NCBI RefSeq assembly: GCF_900143065.1
Contig: NZ_FRCX01000010.1
Coordinates: forward strand, 174,462-238,461
DNA: 64,000 nt
Direction: 5' to 3'
Origin: Duganella sacchari
GTDB lineage: Bacteria; Pseudomonadota; Gammaproteobacteria; Burkholderiales; Burkholderiaceae_D
Numbering within the stretch: the first letter of the stretch is position 1; each line of letters opens with the position of its first letter. A program made the position numbers and the translations under genes. The notes below the pieces were generated by a model. The model worked only from the letters and a program-made list of their open reading frames with translations, searched no databases and was not told the origin of the DNA. Below, one piece after another: positions 52,059-61,553 of this stretch.

Positions 52059-52296
52059 CACGCAGCGCGATCAAGCGTCCCATCAGGTGGCGCAAGGCGC
52101 CCTTCTTCTCACGCCGCTCGCGCTCTGCCAGCAGATAGCGTACCTGTCGTCGCAACATGCCATTATCGACGGCACACGCTAGCAACAGAACAGCCATCAC
52201 CATCATCGTGCCGTCCTGCCCCCACCAATGCCACGACGCCCCCGACAGCACCGCAGCAACCAGCCCGCTCAAAAGTAAAGCAAAACGATCTTTCAT
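52039..52296 (-). CDS. Small membrane protein of unknown function (85 aa)
   Basis: From MKDRFALLLSGLVAAVLSGA; two membrane helices (to about residue 20, and TMMVMAVLLLACAVDNG). A basic coiled-coil-like tail follows (RYLLAERERREKKGALRHLM, ending KKGRD). ATG at 52294-52296 has GGAG 7 bases upstream. No family recognised. Its 3' end doubles as one arm of the opposite terminator. Confidence 0.6.
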   Translation of the reverse strand: MKDRFALLLSGLVAAVLSGASWHWWGQDGTMMVMAVLLLACAVDNGMLRRQVRYLLAERERREKKGALRHLMGRLIALREKKGRD

Positions 52297-52369
52297 GGCC
52301 AGCTCCAACCGTGACGATAACGGCAGTCAGCATAGCCGCGACGCTGGCGGCCGGGTTGCGCTAGCTCAG

Positions 52370-54679
52370 TCACGGTAACGTGATACGGCGGGTCTGGTAG
52401 TTTGGGTCGGCGGCGATCTGGGCTTCGGTGTAGGGCTGCGCGATCCATGCCTTATTGGAGAAGCGCTCCGTCTGGTCCGCGTAGTATGGCGATGAGGACT
52501 GGCTCGATTGCGAGTAGCTCAGTATCGCCTGCGCAACCGGACCGTTCTTGTCGAAGGTGACGGCTTGCAGGTAGCTGGTGCCGTCTGTGACGTCGCGCAG
52601 GCCGCCGCCGATATCGGTGCTGGTGATGGCGTTGTAGACGCCGTAGATATCGTCGCCACCATGTATCGGAATTTTCTTCGCTCCGCGCACGGCGACTTGA
52701 ATATCGCCCCACTTCTTATTCATCGTCCAGCCTTTGGCCTCAGCATCGTTCACCGCTTGCGCCAGCGCCATGCGTACTGCAGCAGCGATATCGGGATCAT
52801 CCACGTTCAAGCCGCGTGGTGTGTTGACCGGGTCCGCAGGATTGAATGGCACTTTCCATACCGGCTGGCCACGCAAGCGATCCCACATGCCGGTAAAGTA
52901 GACGTAGCCCATGTTGGCGTTGAGATTCGCGGTACGGTCCCACGCGGACAAACCCGTGCAGGAAGGGCCGCTACAAATGCGCAGCAGGTCATCCATCACC
53001 TGCTCCGCGATGTAGACGCGGTTATTCAGCACCATCTGCTGCAGCTTGGCGAGGCTCATGCGCTCGCCATTCAAACGCAACTGGCTGATGCCGATGCGCG
53101 TGCGGCCACTTTGCTCATACTCCTGCCGGCTGACGATATCGGGATATCCCGTCAGCGGCGCCGCAGGATTGGTCAGCCATGCGCTGTCATTGGAGTTCTG
53201 CACATAGTCGCTGCGTACCAGCACCGGCAAGCTCGCCGCCGCGAAGATGCCGGCCTGCGGCGCATCCTTGTCCACACCCCAGGCACAGGCTGTACGGCTG
53301 CCATCCAGAATAAAGACGCCTTGCGATGCCAGCTCCTGGTCACCCGATGCCACGCACGCAGCCTGCTGCGCTGAGGTCACATTCGGCACCGCTGTCACAT
53401 CCATGAACAAAGCCTGGCCGTCCTTGTCGGCCGCCAGCGTATTCACCCAAGGCAGCCCCAGGACGGACTCGATCGATTTGCGAAAATCCGCCAATGTCGC
53501 CGCACGGCCCATGGCATACCACTGCACGATCAAGCGATGATTGTTCAAGTTGGCGTCACCCAGCGCATAGGCATTGCTGCGGTCCCACCCCGCCACGCCC
53601 GGCACCACAGCAAGCATGCCAAATTCGGTGCCATAGAAATCGCGCGACTGCGACTTGAGCGTGCCATCCGGCTGCTTCACATCCACTGTCACGGTACGCT
53701 TGTTCATTGGCTTGCTCTGCCCATCCACCACATAGCGCGTGGGATCTCTGGCATCCAGCTGCAAGCGATGCAGCGTGAAATGCGCCGACGTGTTCACCGT
53801 ATGGCTCCACGCCAGATTTTGATTGAAGCCGATATTCACCAGCGGCAGCCCCGCCAGCGAAGCTCCCATCACGTCCATCTTGCCCGGAATGGTCAGATGC
53901 AGCTGATAAAACCGCAGCGCCCCTTTCCATGGAAAGTGCGGATTCCCCAACAACATGCCCTGGCCATTGTCCGTGAGGTCCTTGCCAAGTGCGACTGCGT
54001 TGCTGCCGGTCTTGCTGTGCAAACGGCGCCAGTACTCAGCGCTCAGCACATTCGGCTCCGTGCCACCGGCCTTGCGCATGGCCGCCGCCGGCGCACCTGG
54101 CGGCGCTGCGGACACCACCGCAGGCACAAACTGGCCCGAACTTCCTTCCACTGCATACCGCCGCATCAGACGCAGGAGGTCGCGCTCATTCAGCGCCCTC
54201 ACCCACGCGCCTCCCTTGCAGTCGCCAGGAAGATTTGCCACGCCAGTCTGCTGCAGGTACTGGTTGTAGCCTGCCACATAGCCCAGCACCAGCTGACGGA
54301 TCTCTTCCGGTTGCGCATCCCAGGACTGTTTGAGCGAGGCTTCGTCATTAATGAGGCGGTAGAAATAGTCCGTCTCCAGATTGGTACTGCTGTACCCCGC
54401 GCGGCTACCATCCGGCCCGAAATAGCGCGAGCGCTCGCCATTGACGGTAACAACTTCATCCGCCAACGCGCACAGGTTATCTTCCGCATAGGCATAGCCC
54501 ACACCAAATCCCACATCGCCTTCGCTATTACCTTTGATGTGGGGAATGCCAAACGACGTGCGCCGGATATCGGCCGTGTACCGGGCGGGTTTGACGACAG
54601 CTTCCTTTGAACTGCCGCCGGAGCAGCCCGAAAATAACAGCAGTACTGGTAGTGAAAGGGACACGGTCTTGTAGTTCAT
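52370..54679 (-). CDS. Penicillin-acylase-family N-terminal nucleophile hydrolase, lipoprotein
   Basis: About 769 residues. Lipobox: LLLFSGCSGG (Cys near 19), so a membrane-tethered lipoprotein. The alpha-chain region starts ADIRRTSFGIPHIKGNSEGD and GYAYAEDNLCAL. The autocatalytic Ntn site is KTGSNAVALG with nucleophile Ser226 (precursor numbering), followed by LLGNPHFPW and a later WVNTLAADKDGQALFMD. This matches the aculeacin-A-acylase/PvdQ group, which hydrolyse acyl amides including acyl-homoserine lactones and lipopeptides. Substrate not shown. I start at 54679, where the lipoprotein signal begins. Confidence 0.9.
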   Translation of the reverse strand: MNYKTVSLSLPVLLLFSGCSGGSSKEAVVKPARYTADIRRTSFGIPHIKGNSEGDVGFGVGYAYAEDNLCALADEVVTVNGERSRYFGPDGSRAGYSSTNLETDYFYRLINDEASLKQSWDAQPEEIRQLVLGYVAGYNQYLQQTGVANLPGDCKGGAWVRALNERDLLRLMRRYAVEGSSGQFVPAVVSAAPPGAPAAAMRKAGGTEPNVLSAEYWRRLHSKTGSNAVALGKDLTDNGQGMLLGNPHFPWKGALRFYQLHLTIPGKMDVMGASLAGLPLVNIGFNQNLAWSHTVNTSAHFTLHRLQLDARDPTRYVVDGQSKPMNKRTVTVDVKQPDGTLKSQSRDFYGTEFGMLAVVPGVAGWDRSNAYALGDANLNNHRLIVQWYAMGRAATLADFRKSIESVLGLPWVNTLAADKDGQALFMDVTAVPNVTSAQQAACVASGDQELASQGVFILDGSRTACAWGVDKDAPQAGIFAAASLPVLVRSDYVQNSNDSAWLTNPAAPLTGYPDIVSRQEYEQSGRTRIGISQLRLNGERMSLAKLQQMVLNNRVYIAEQVMDDLLRICSGPSCTGLSAWDRTANLNANMGYVYFTGMWDRLRGQPVWKVPFNPADPVNTPRGLNVDDPDIAAAVRMALAQAVNDAEAKGWTMNKKWGDIQVAVRGAKKIPIHGGDDIYGVYNAITSTDIGGGLRDVTDGTSYLQAVTFDKNGPVAQAILSYSQSSQSSSPYYADQTERFSNKAWIAQPYTEAQIAADPNYQTRRITLP

Positions 54680-54823
54680 GGGTTTCTCTTTCGTTCTGAG
54701 GAAAAGGGAGGGACCCAAAATATTGCAAACTTCACATGTCCAAGCCAGCGATCTATCCGAAGGCGCGGTTTGCGCGACTACCAGTTGCAAGCGGCGATAC
54801 CGGCTTAACGCTAGAATGCAGGA

Positions 54824-55288
54824 ATGATGGAAATTCTACTTACATGGCTACGCCGCCTCAGTCACCTGCTCGGCTTCGAGACCGCCGACTCCTTCCCGCC
54901 CGGCCATCCGTATGAGCGCACGCGCTGGAACGGCGCCTACTTCGATATCGCTTCCGACGTTAAGCCGGAGCAAATCGAAAGCCGCCTGTGCGACGCGATC
55001 GCCAATACACCGCTGGTCTTCGGTTACATCACCAATCCCACGCCGCGCATGCAGCGCACCTTGTTGGCGATGCTGGAAGAGCGCATGCGCAATAACCGCG
55101 GGCGCGCCAGTGAACTGGCCGCGCTGCTGGTCGTCGCCTACGACAGCCCGCATATCAGCGAGGTGATACCGGGCCTGCGCTCTATGGTTGCGGCCACCCG
55201 CCACGACGAGCTGCCGGAACGCGCGCGCAGCGTCATGGCCTTCCTCGGTTCTACACAGTCGCCGTTTGATGTGATTGAGATGAACTAG
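54824..55288 (+). CDS. Unrecognised soluble protein (154 aa)
   Basis: No family recognised. Sequence is mixed helix/strand: LLTWLRRLSHLLGFETADSF, GAYFDIASDVKPEQIESRLC, a NPTPRMQRTLLAMLEERMRN helix and ASELAALLVVAYDSPHISEV. No signal peptide beyond a short amphipathic head. The 3' end overlaps the convergent acyltransferase gene by 38 bases. It faces away from the acylase gene, with ~144 bp for both promoters. Confidence 0.6.
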   Translation: MMEILLTWLRRLSHLLGFETADSFPPGHPYERTRWNGAYFDIASDVKPEQIESRLCDAIANTPLVFGYITNPTPRMQRTLLAMLEERMRNNRGRASELAALLVVAYDSPHISEVIPGLRSMVAATRHDELPERARSVMAFLGSTQSPFDVIEMN

Positions 55289-56414
55289 GCTGCGGCGCGT
55301 AGTTCGATGGCACGTAGCGGTCGCGCAGCTTCATGAACGGTGTCTCCACCAGAAGATAAAGCAGCCAGCCGGCCAGGATGCTGGACGCGCTCATGATGCA
55401 AATGGCTTGCCAGCTTTCCGCGTCCCAGCCTTGCGCCTGCAACGGCGCGCGCAGCAGCACGCACAACTGCTTGTGCGTCAGGTAGATGGCATACGACCAC
55501 AACGCGATGCTGGCGGCGCCCGGCACGCGCCAGCGTTGCAGCAGCGAGCCGCTGCTCAGCGCCGCCACCAGCAGCAGGCTGAAACTCAGGCCCAGCATCG
55601 GGTAGCCATACACCGTCATCGCATAGCCGTAGTGATCTTCCAGCAGCAGATGCCAGGTCAGCGCCAGCAGTGCCACGCCTGCCGCCAGCGTCCAGTTGCC
55701 GTATGCGGTGATGCGCGACCACGCAGCGGCGTGATAATTCTTCAGCAGCGCCAGCGCGACGCCACACACCAATTCGTCAAAACGGCACCACGAGGCGTAA
55801 TAAATCAGCGTGTAGTAGTGATAGCTGCCGTCCGCCACGTCACCGATGCTGGTCCACAGATAGCTGCGTATCGCCATCCCGCCCAGCACGGCGCTGCCCA
55901 CCGCAAGCCAGGCCCAGACCAGCGACTTGCGTAGCATGGCGATCAGCAAAGCCAGCGCCGGCAGCAGGAAATAAAACTGCTCCTCCACGCACAAGGACCA
56001 CGCGTGCGAGAACGCCGTGCCTGGACTGAGGAAGATATTCTGGGTAAATGTTAGGAACTTCCACAACGGCGGCAGCACGCTGGCACCGCGCCAGTACGGC
56101 CACAAGGCGTACAACGCCAGCACGAAATAGAAATTCGGCACCGTGCGCAGCAGACGGCGCGCATAAAACCGCGCCAGCGAAAACCGCCCGGTCCCCGCCT
56201 GTTCCTTGCGGATGCCCGACAAGATCTGATTGCCGATCAAATAACCACTCAAGGCAAAAAACAGGTCAACGCCGGTCCAGCCGATCTCGCTCATCCAGCC
56301 AAAGGTCGGCTGGCTGCTCACGAAAATCATGTAGTGGTTCATGAACACCAGCACGATGGCCAGCGCGCGCAAGGTGTCGAGGCCGGAGTTGCGGCCGATG
56401 GTGGTCTGCTTCAT
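55251..56414 (-). CDS. Acyltransferase 3 (OafA/YrhL-type) membrane protein
   Basis: 387 residues with about 10 membrane helices. Family signatures: NSGLDTLRALAIVLVFMNHY, with the conserved R-x-x-A-x-x-x-V and H; GWTGVDLFFALSGYLIG, and RFYARRLLRTVPNFYFVL. WSLCVEEQFYFLLPALALLI matches the E-E-x-F-Y region. These proteins O-acetylate surface sugars or peptidoglycan. No polysaccharide genes lie nearby, so the substrate is unclear. Confidence 0.92.
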   Translation of the reverse strand: MKQTTIGRNSGLDTLRALAIVLVFMNHYMIFVSSQPTFGWMSEIGWTGVDLFFALSGYLIGNQILSGIRKEQAGTGRFSLARFYARRLLRTVPNFYFVLALYALWPYWRGASVLPPLWKFLTFTQNIFLSPGTAFSHAWSLCVEEQFYFLLPALALLIAMLRKSLVWAWLAVGSAVLGGMAIRSYLWTSIGDVADGSYHYYTLIYYASWCRFDELVCGVALALLKNYHAAAWSRITAYGNWTLAAGVALLALTWHLLLEDHYGYAMTVYGYPMLGLSFSLLLVAALSSGSLLQRWRVPGAASIALWSYAIYLTHKQLCVLLRAPLQAQGWDAESWQAICIMSASSILAGWLLYLLVETPFMKLRDRYVPSNYAPQPSSSQSHQTATV

Positions 56415-56429
56415 CGGCCGTATATTACC

Positions 56430-56717
56430 TTAGGTGGAGATGGCCATGGTCAGCACGCTGTTCGACAAGGTCAGCACCGCCGTACTGTCGCCGGGGATGG
56501 CGAAATTCTGACTGTGGCAAGAATAATAATCTTTCTCACCCAGCCGGATGCAGTCGATGGCGGCGCTCAGGCCGTTGCTGATGGTGTAGGCCCCCAGCAC
56601 CAGATCCGGTGCGGTGACAAACTTGAACGTCACATCGCCACCGGTATTGTTGAGAAAAATAGTCTTGGACGGCTTGACCGTCTTGCGCGATGGCGTCTCC
56701 GTAAAGCAGATATTCAT
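56430..56717 (-). CDS. Small beta-rich protein of unknown function (95 aa)
   Basis: No signal peptide, no family recognised. Predicted strands: SKTIFLNNTGGDVTFKFVTA, DLVLGAYTISNGLSAAIDCI and STAVLTLSNSVLTMAIST, with three internal Cys. It lies 2 bp after the DUF1906 gene on the same strand, so the pair is probably an operon. Its beta-sandwich look resembles small secreted adhesin-like domains, but that is speculation. Confidence 0.55.
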   Translation of the reverse strand: MNICFTETPSRKTVKPSKTIFLNNTGGDVTFKFVTAPDLVLGAYTISNGLSAAIDCIRLGEKDYYSCHSQNFAIPGDSTAVLTLSNSVLTMAIST

Positions 56718-56719
56718 CG

Positions 56720-57337
56720 TTACAGCACCCGGAACAGGCCAGCCGGATGATCCGGACTATTGCATACCATACCCACGCTGATGCGCTGGCCATCGTCCAC
56801 CGGCAAGGTGGCAGCGTCATTCAGCTGGCGCAGCTGGTAACCGGCGGCCGAGGTGCCGTCATTGGCCAGCCACGCCACATTGGCCAGTCCCCGCGCCATG
56901 ATCGCCTCGCAGCAGGCGCTGGCCCCAAAGACACCAACCTGGTATTGCCGCTCGGTCGGACCGGCCGCGTGGAACGCCTGGTTCACCCCCTCAAAATAGC
57001 GCGTGACCGCGCCGTCTATCCACGCCACATCCGGCGCCGCGAAGTAAATGGCCGAGCCGGACGGCTGGGTAATGACCGACTGCGCCATCAAATACGCCGC
57101 CGCCCCATCGGCCAACCCCTGCGCCCGGCTGAAATAGCTCAGGTGTGCATCCGGCATCTCCCACAACGCGCCGATCTGGATGCCGGCGTCGGTCAGCGCC
57201 CGTGCCTCGGCCAGCGACAAACTCTTGCCCGCCTGGTGGCTGTAATGCCGCATGGCGAAATCGATCCCCTGTTGCTTGATTGCTATTGCGTACTGCGTCA
57301 GTTCAAACGGTGCTTTCACGCCGGTCAAAACGGTCAT
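56720..57337 (-). CDS. DUF1906 (glycoside-hydrolase-like TIM barrel) protein
   Basis: About 205 residues from MTVLTGVKAPFELTQYAI; ATG at 57335-57337 has GGAG upstream. The Rv2525c/DUF1906 pattern is visible: GIDFAMRHYSHQAGKSLSLA, EARALTDAGIQIGALWEM, SAIYFAAPDVAWID, YFEGVNQAF and YQVGVFGASACCEAIMARGL. No signal peptide is seen. The family fold is like GH25 lysozymes; activity is unproven. Upstream is the divergent STAND regulator. Confidence 0.8.
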   Translation of the reverse strand: MTVLTGVKAPFELTQYAIAIKQQGIDFAMRHYSHQAGKSLSLAEARALTDAGIQIGALWEMPDAHLSYFSRAQGLADGAAAYLMAQSVITQPSGSAIYFAAPDVAWIDGAVTRYFEGVNQAFHAAGPTERQYQVGVFGASACCEAIMARGLANVAWLANDGTSAAGYQLRQLNDAATLPVDDGQRISVGMVCNSPDHPAGLFRVL

Positions 57338-57511
57338 GGGGACTCCATAAAAATTGTTCAACTTGTTGTGGCAATTCTTCAACTATTTCCCTCAGGATAA
57401 TGTTAATATTTCTTTGCGGTGACTTTACCCAGAAGCTATAAAAACGGCCTTCCGAAAACCTTCTGGAAAATAAGTCATTGATTGCAAAGATATTTTTACT
57501 GAGCAAAGAAG

Positions 57512-60500
57512 ATGGGGATGAAGCACAAGAGTTTCCGTTTTGGCGAGTGGCGGGTCGATCCAGCCACCAATACCCTCAGCTGTGGTGTACTCAACCGGCA
57601 GCTGGAACCGCGGGCGATGGACGTGCTGCTGTACTTGTGCCGCCATCCGCATGTGGTCATTTCGGCCGAGACGCTGCTCGATGCCTGCTGGGGCGACGTC
57701 TCGCCCAGCGACAACGCCATCCACAAAATCATCACCCAGTTGCGCCGGGCGCTGGACGATTCCGCAACCGAACCGCGCTATATAGAAACCATCCGCAAAC
57801 GCGGCTACCGCCTGCTGGCCGAACTGAGCTATGACGACGAAGTCAGCCAGGGCAGCTGGCTGCACGCCTCGCCCTTCCGCGGCCTGGAAGCATTTGAAGA
57901 ACAGCACGCCGCCATCTTCTTTGGGCGCAAACTGAGTGTCGACCAGCTGGTGCAGGTGGTGGTTGCGCAAGCCCAGGCCGCTTGCGCGATGGTGCTGGTG
58001 CTCGGTCCATCCGGCGCCGGCAAGACCTCGCTGGTACAGGCCGGCCTGATTCCAGCATTGAAAGCAGGCGCCGCGCCGGCCGAATCCGGCATCGCCATCA
58101 GCGCCCACGTGCAGCTCGATTGCGCCGACATGGGCCAGTCCGGCCTGCTCGAGACGCTGGCCAGCGTGCTGCTGGACGCCGAAATCGATGGCCGCCTGCT
58201 GTTTGAAAACACCAGCGCCGCAACGCTGGCCCAGCACATGGCGCAGGACTTGCCATCGCTGATTGAACATCTGCAGCGCCAGCTACCCGCCATCCAGCTG
58301 CTGCTGTTCATCGACCGTTTTGAAGCCGTGTTCCGGCTGCCCCACGTCACCGACACCGAGCGCGCGGTCTTCATCAACGTGCTGGACCAGCTGGCGCGTT
58401 CCGGCAGCATGCAGCTGGTACTGGCCTGCCGCAACGACTTCTACCCGCATCTGGCATCCTATCCAGCGCTGATGAGCCTGAAACTGAGCGGCGGCCACTT
58501 CGACCTGACGCCGCCCGGCAGCGCCGACATCGCCCAGATCGTCCGCCACCCGGCGCAAGTGGCGCAGCTGCGCTACACCGTGGACGAGCGCGGCGAAGGC
58601 CTGGATGAAGTCCTGTGCCACGCTGCACGGTCCGGCGCCGACAGCCTGCCGCTGCTGCAATACTGCCTGCAAGAGCTGTATCGCCAGCGCAGCCCCGAAG
58701 GTGAGCTGAGCCACGCCGCCTTCCACGCCATGGGCGGGCTGGAAGGCGCCATCGGCGCGCGGGCAGAACAAGTGATCTCCGAACTGGGCGCGCCGCAGAT
58801 CGCCGCCCTGCCCCATGTGTTGTCGCAGCTGGTGCTGGTTGCAGAAGACGAAGCCACCGTGAGCTCGCGCCGCGTACCGTGGTCCGCCCTGCGCAACGAC
58901 GCCGAGATCAAACTGGTCCAGGCGCTGGTCGACGCCCACCTGTTCGTAAGCGACCTGCAAGGTGGCGCCCCTGCTTTCGGCCTGGCCCACGAAGCCCTGC
59001 TGCGCCGCTGGCCGCGCGTAGTCGCGTGGATCGAAGAGCACCGCCAGACGCTGCAAATCCGAAGCCGCATCAGCGCCCAAGCCAACCGCTGGCAAGAAAG
59101 CGGCCGCAAGCGCGACATGCTGCTGCCGTCCGGCACCCAGACCAATCAAGCCCGCGAGCTGTTAAACGCCACCAGCTTGAGCCTGACGCAACAAGAACAA
59201 AACTTCATCCAGTCCTCGCTGCAAAGCGAGCGCCGCAGCGAGCGTATGCGGATGGCAGTAATGATCGTAGTCACCTGCCTCGCCATCCTGGCCGCAGCCT
59301 TAGGTATTACCGCTCGCTCAGCCCAGACCCAAGCCGAGACCCGTCGTGCGGAAGCAGAAGATCTGATGGGGTATATGCTAGGAGAGTTCGTAGAAAAGCT
59401 TCGTCCTCTGGGTAAACTCGACCTGCTAGACAGTATCAGCAACCGCGCATTGAAATACCTGTCTGATCCATCACGAGAAAATGAAAAAAATACAGTGCTG
59501 GCTCAGCGCGCTAAATCATTGCAGGTGATCTCCGAGGTTAAGATTGCACGTGCCGATCCTGTCGGCGCCAATACTGCATTGCTCGCCGGACGCGAGGTTC
59601 TTCAAAACTTGCTAAAAACTGCTCCGAACGATCTTACCTTGCTTAAAAATGCTGGAGAAAACGCTTTCTGGTTGGGACAAATCCATCTAGATAAAACTGA
59701 ATGGGATCAAGCACGCAAATATTTTGAAGAGTATCAAGATTATGCAAATCGCCAAGCATCAGTGGCTCCAGAGTCCGTAGATGCGTGGATTGAACAATCG
59801 TATGCACATAGCGCTTTAGGGACCGTCGCGCTTCGCAGTAGCGATTTACCACGTGCCGTAAATGAATTTTCTTTGTCGGTGGGTTTGAAAGAACGGGCCT
59901 ACAAACAGCAACCAGAAAGGAAACGCTTAGCTTCCGATCTCGCAAATAGTTTGTCTTGGCAAGCCAGCGCACATATGCAATCTGGCCAGTTGTCACTTGC
60001 GGAGTCATTAAATGATCGCGAGCTTGCACTTCTAGAGCCGCTACATAAGGCTAATCCTGCGGAAACTTTATGGGTGAATCCGCTGGCAGCAGCTTGGGGC
60101 CATCAAGCAGAATTAAAGCAAGCCAAAGGGGATTTAGAAGGTAGCTCAGCGGCTGGTAGGAGAGCATACGAATTACGAAAATTACTTGTAGAAAAAGATC
60201 CTAGTAATCGTATATGGCAGCTCAATCAATATATTGCAGAATTGAGAGTTATTGAAAAAGAAATCATAAAAATACCATCGCCCGATGTACTTGCTCGCCT
60301 CGAAAAACTGCAACAAAATATTACAGAACTGATTCGGCTAGAACCAAAAAAGCCTGTTTTAAATGTATTAATCGCTGCCACTCAACGAAATAAAGCCATT
60401 GTCTATTCAAGGAAAGGGCAGATATTTAAAGCCCTTGAAAATTTAGAACTAGCCATCACCAAATTACAGCAATTATACGTCTCAACGCCGAATGATATCT

Positions 60501-60790
60501 TAATTCGAAAAGAACTAGTTGAAGCATTGCTACAACAATCGGAAATAAGCCTCAATAAAAAAGAAAATAATTCGCTAGCTCAATGCGAAAAAGCAATTAA
60601 TATATTAAAATCTTCGGTAAATGGCAGCTCTGATTTTAATATACTTGCACCTTGGGTAAAAGCAAATATATGCTTAAACCGGCATGAATTTGCAATGTCA
60701 GCGCGAAAACAATTAGAGGCAATGTTTTATCGCGACCCAACGTATTTTTATTACCTATCCACCCACCCGCTAAAGAAAGAAAAGTCATGA
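57512..60790 (+). CDS. Winged-helix / STAND ATPase / TM / TPR regulator
   Basis: 1092 residues. 8-100: OmpR/CadC-type DNA-binding winged helix (RAMDVLLYLCRHPHVVISAE, then IHKIITQLRRALDD, YIETIRKRGYRLLAELSY). 125-560: nSTAND1-type NTPase with P-loop GPSGAGKTS (165-173), Walker B LLLFIDRFEAVF and a FGLAHEALLRRWPRV sensor motif. 580-602: one membrane helix (AVMIVVTCLAILAAALGITA). 620-1092: TPR-like helical repeats, predicted outside the cytoplasm, so CadC-like topology. From about base 59450 the gene turns AT-rich, so the TPR half differs in composition from the first. AAAGAAG precedes the tandem ATGs (57512/57518). The stop overlaps the next gene's ATG. Confidence 0.9.
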   Translation: MGMKHKSFRFGEWRVDPATNTLSCGVLNRQLEPRAMDVLLYLCRHPHVVISAETLLDACWGDVSPSDNAIHKIITQLRRALDDSATEPRYIETIRKRGYRLLAELSYDDEVSQGSWLHASPFRGLEAFEEQHAAIFFGRKLSVDQLVQVVVAQAQAACAMVLVLGPSGAGKTSLVQAGLIPALKAGAAPAESGIAISAHVQLDCADMGQSGLLETLASVLLDAEIDGRLLFENTSAATLAQHMAQDLPSLIEHLQRQLPAIQLLLFIDRFEAVFRLPHVTDTERAVFINVLDQLARSGSMQLVLACRNDFYPHLASYPALMSLKLSGGHFDLTPPGSADIAQIVRHPAQVAQLRYTVDERGEGLDEVLCHAARSGADSLPLLQYCLQELYRQRSPEGELSHAAFHAMGGLEGAIGARAEQVISELGAPQIAALPHVLSQLVLVAEDEATVSSRRVPWSALRNDAEIKLVQALVDAHLFVSDLQGGAPAFGLAHEALLRRWPRVVAWIEEHRQTLQIRSRISAQANRWQESGRKRDMLLPSGTQTNQARELLNATSLSLTQQEQNFIQSSLQSERRSERMRMAVMIVVTCLAILAAALGITARSAQTQAETRRAEAEDLMGYMLGEFVEKLRPLGKLDLLDSISNRALKYLSDPSRENEKNTVLAQRAKSLQVISEVKIARADPVGANTALLAGREVLQNLLKTAPNDLTLLKNAGENAFWLGQIHLDKTEWDQARKYFEEYQDYANRQASVAPESVDAWIEQSYAHSALGTVALRSSDLPRAVNEFSLSVGLKERAYKQQPERKRLASDLANSLSWQASAHMQSGQLSLAESLNDRELALLEPLHKANPAETLWVNPLAAAWGHQAELKQAKGDLEGSSAAGRRAYELRKLLVEKDPSNRIWQLNQYIAELRVIEKEIIKIPSPDVLARLEKLQQNITELIRLEPKKPVLNVLIAATQRNKAIVYSRKGQIFKALENLELAITKLQQLYVSTPNDILIRKELVEALLQQSEISLNKKENNSLAQCEKAINILKSSVNGSSDFNILAPWVKANICLNRHEFAMSARKQLEAMFYRDPTYFYYLSTHPLKKEKS

Positions 60791-61161
60791 GCAAATTAGT
60801 TGCAAGTACTCCATTCATTAATGTTTCGATTAAAATTCGCCCTGATCATATTACTGGTAGCTACAAAGTAGAAACAGCACCAGCGATTCTGCGTGTGACA
60901 CAACCAGATACCATTATCAATTATCAGATCGTTGATAGCGGCGAGCAAAATATTGTATTTAATAAAAATAACCCAATGACGGTGACGCCATCAGACAATA
61001 ATCAACTGAGCTTACCGAGCGTCGGCATCACTGGAAAGTTATTGACCTTCAGTGACGCCAATTCTGTTGCCATGACCCTTAAAATTCTTCTTCACTTTGT
61101 AGATGAAAAAGGTGTCGAATTTAAACATGATCCAGAAGTTAGTAACGACCCACAAAGGTAA
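60787..61161 (+). CDS. 124-aa beta-rich protein ending in the array tail motif
   Basis: No known family. The start overlaps the STAND gene's stop (ATGA), implying coupled translation. Predicted strands such as AILRVTQPDTIINYQIVD and AMTLKILLHFVDEKG give an Ig-like look; no signal peptide. It ends DPEVSNDPQR. The same tail ends the small peptides downstream (GGPQVSNDPRM), so it belongs to the same system although it lacks the double glycine. AT-rich like its surroundings. Confidence 0.7.
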   Translation: MSKLVASTPFINVSIKIRPDHITGSYKVETAPAILRVTQPDTIINYQIVDSGEQNIVFNKNNPMTVTPSDNNQLSLPSVGITGKLLTFSDANSVAMTLKILLHFVDEKGVEFKHDPEVSNDPQR

Positions 61162-61194
61162 TTAATTTAATAATTATTAAACTGGTTAAAAATC

Positions 61195-61310
61195 ATGACT
61201 TGTATTGAACAATCTAAAAATAAAATCAATTCGATATTTTACAAACCAAATGGCCAGAAGCCTTTCTTGTTTTTTGTGCACTGCAGGCTAAAAACAAACC
61301 AGAGGTATAA
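61195..61310 (+). pseudogene. Faint remnant of a tail-motif peptide gene
   Basis: An ATG at 61195 opens a 39-codon frame (MTCIEQSKNKINSIFYKPNG). In the frame one base back the DNA reads ALQAKNKPEV and stops at 61308-61310. This aligns with the tail of the next copy (GPQVQNNPDT) at Q, N and P. The same start/tail frame offset occurs in the copy at 61554. Identification is weak. Confidence 0.3.
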
Positions 61311-61346
61311 TTAGTAAATCACAAAAAATTAACTAAGAGATTTAAG

Positions 61347-61508
61347 ATGAATATATCACTTCTTGATAAAATCAAAAAAACGTCATATTTTTTGATAACT
61401 AGCGCCACCCCACCGATGGATGCACACTCCCAGTTTCGTGTATTAACTCCTAGCGAGATTGAGGCCGTCGCGGGTGGTCCACAAGTTCAAAATAATCCAG
61501 ATACATAG
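61347..61508 (+). CDS. Small double-glycine-leader peptide with PQVQNNPDT tail (53 aa)
   Basis: The clearest intact array member. The N-terminal part is basic and hydrophobic (MNISLLDKIKKTSYFLITSA), then comes LTPSEIEAVAGG, which looks like the end of a double-glycine leader of class II bacteriocins and similar peptides. Nine residues follow (PQVQNNPDT). No Cys, Ser or Thr cluster that would point to a known modified peptide class. TAACTAAGAGATTTAAG upstream of the ATG is closely like the sequence before the next copy (TAACTAAGGAATTTAACT), so the regulatory region was duplicated too. No dedicated peptidase-transporter is in the window. Function unknown. Confidence 0.65.
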   Translation: MNISLLDKIKKTSYFLITSATPPMDAHSQFRVLTPSEIEAVAGGPQVQNNPDT

Positions 61509-61553
61509 AAAAATCGAATTGCCATACGTCAACACTAACTAAGGAATTTAACT

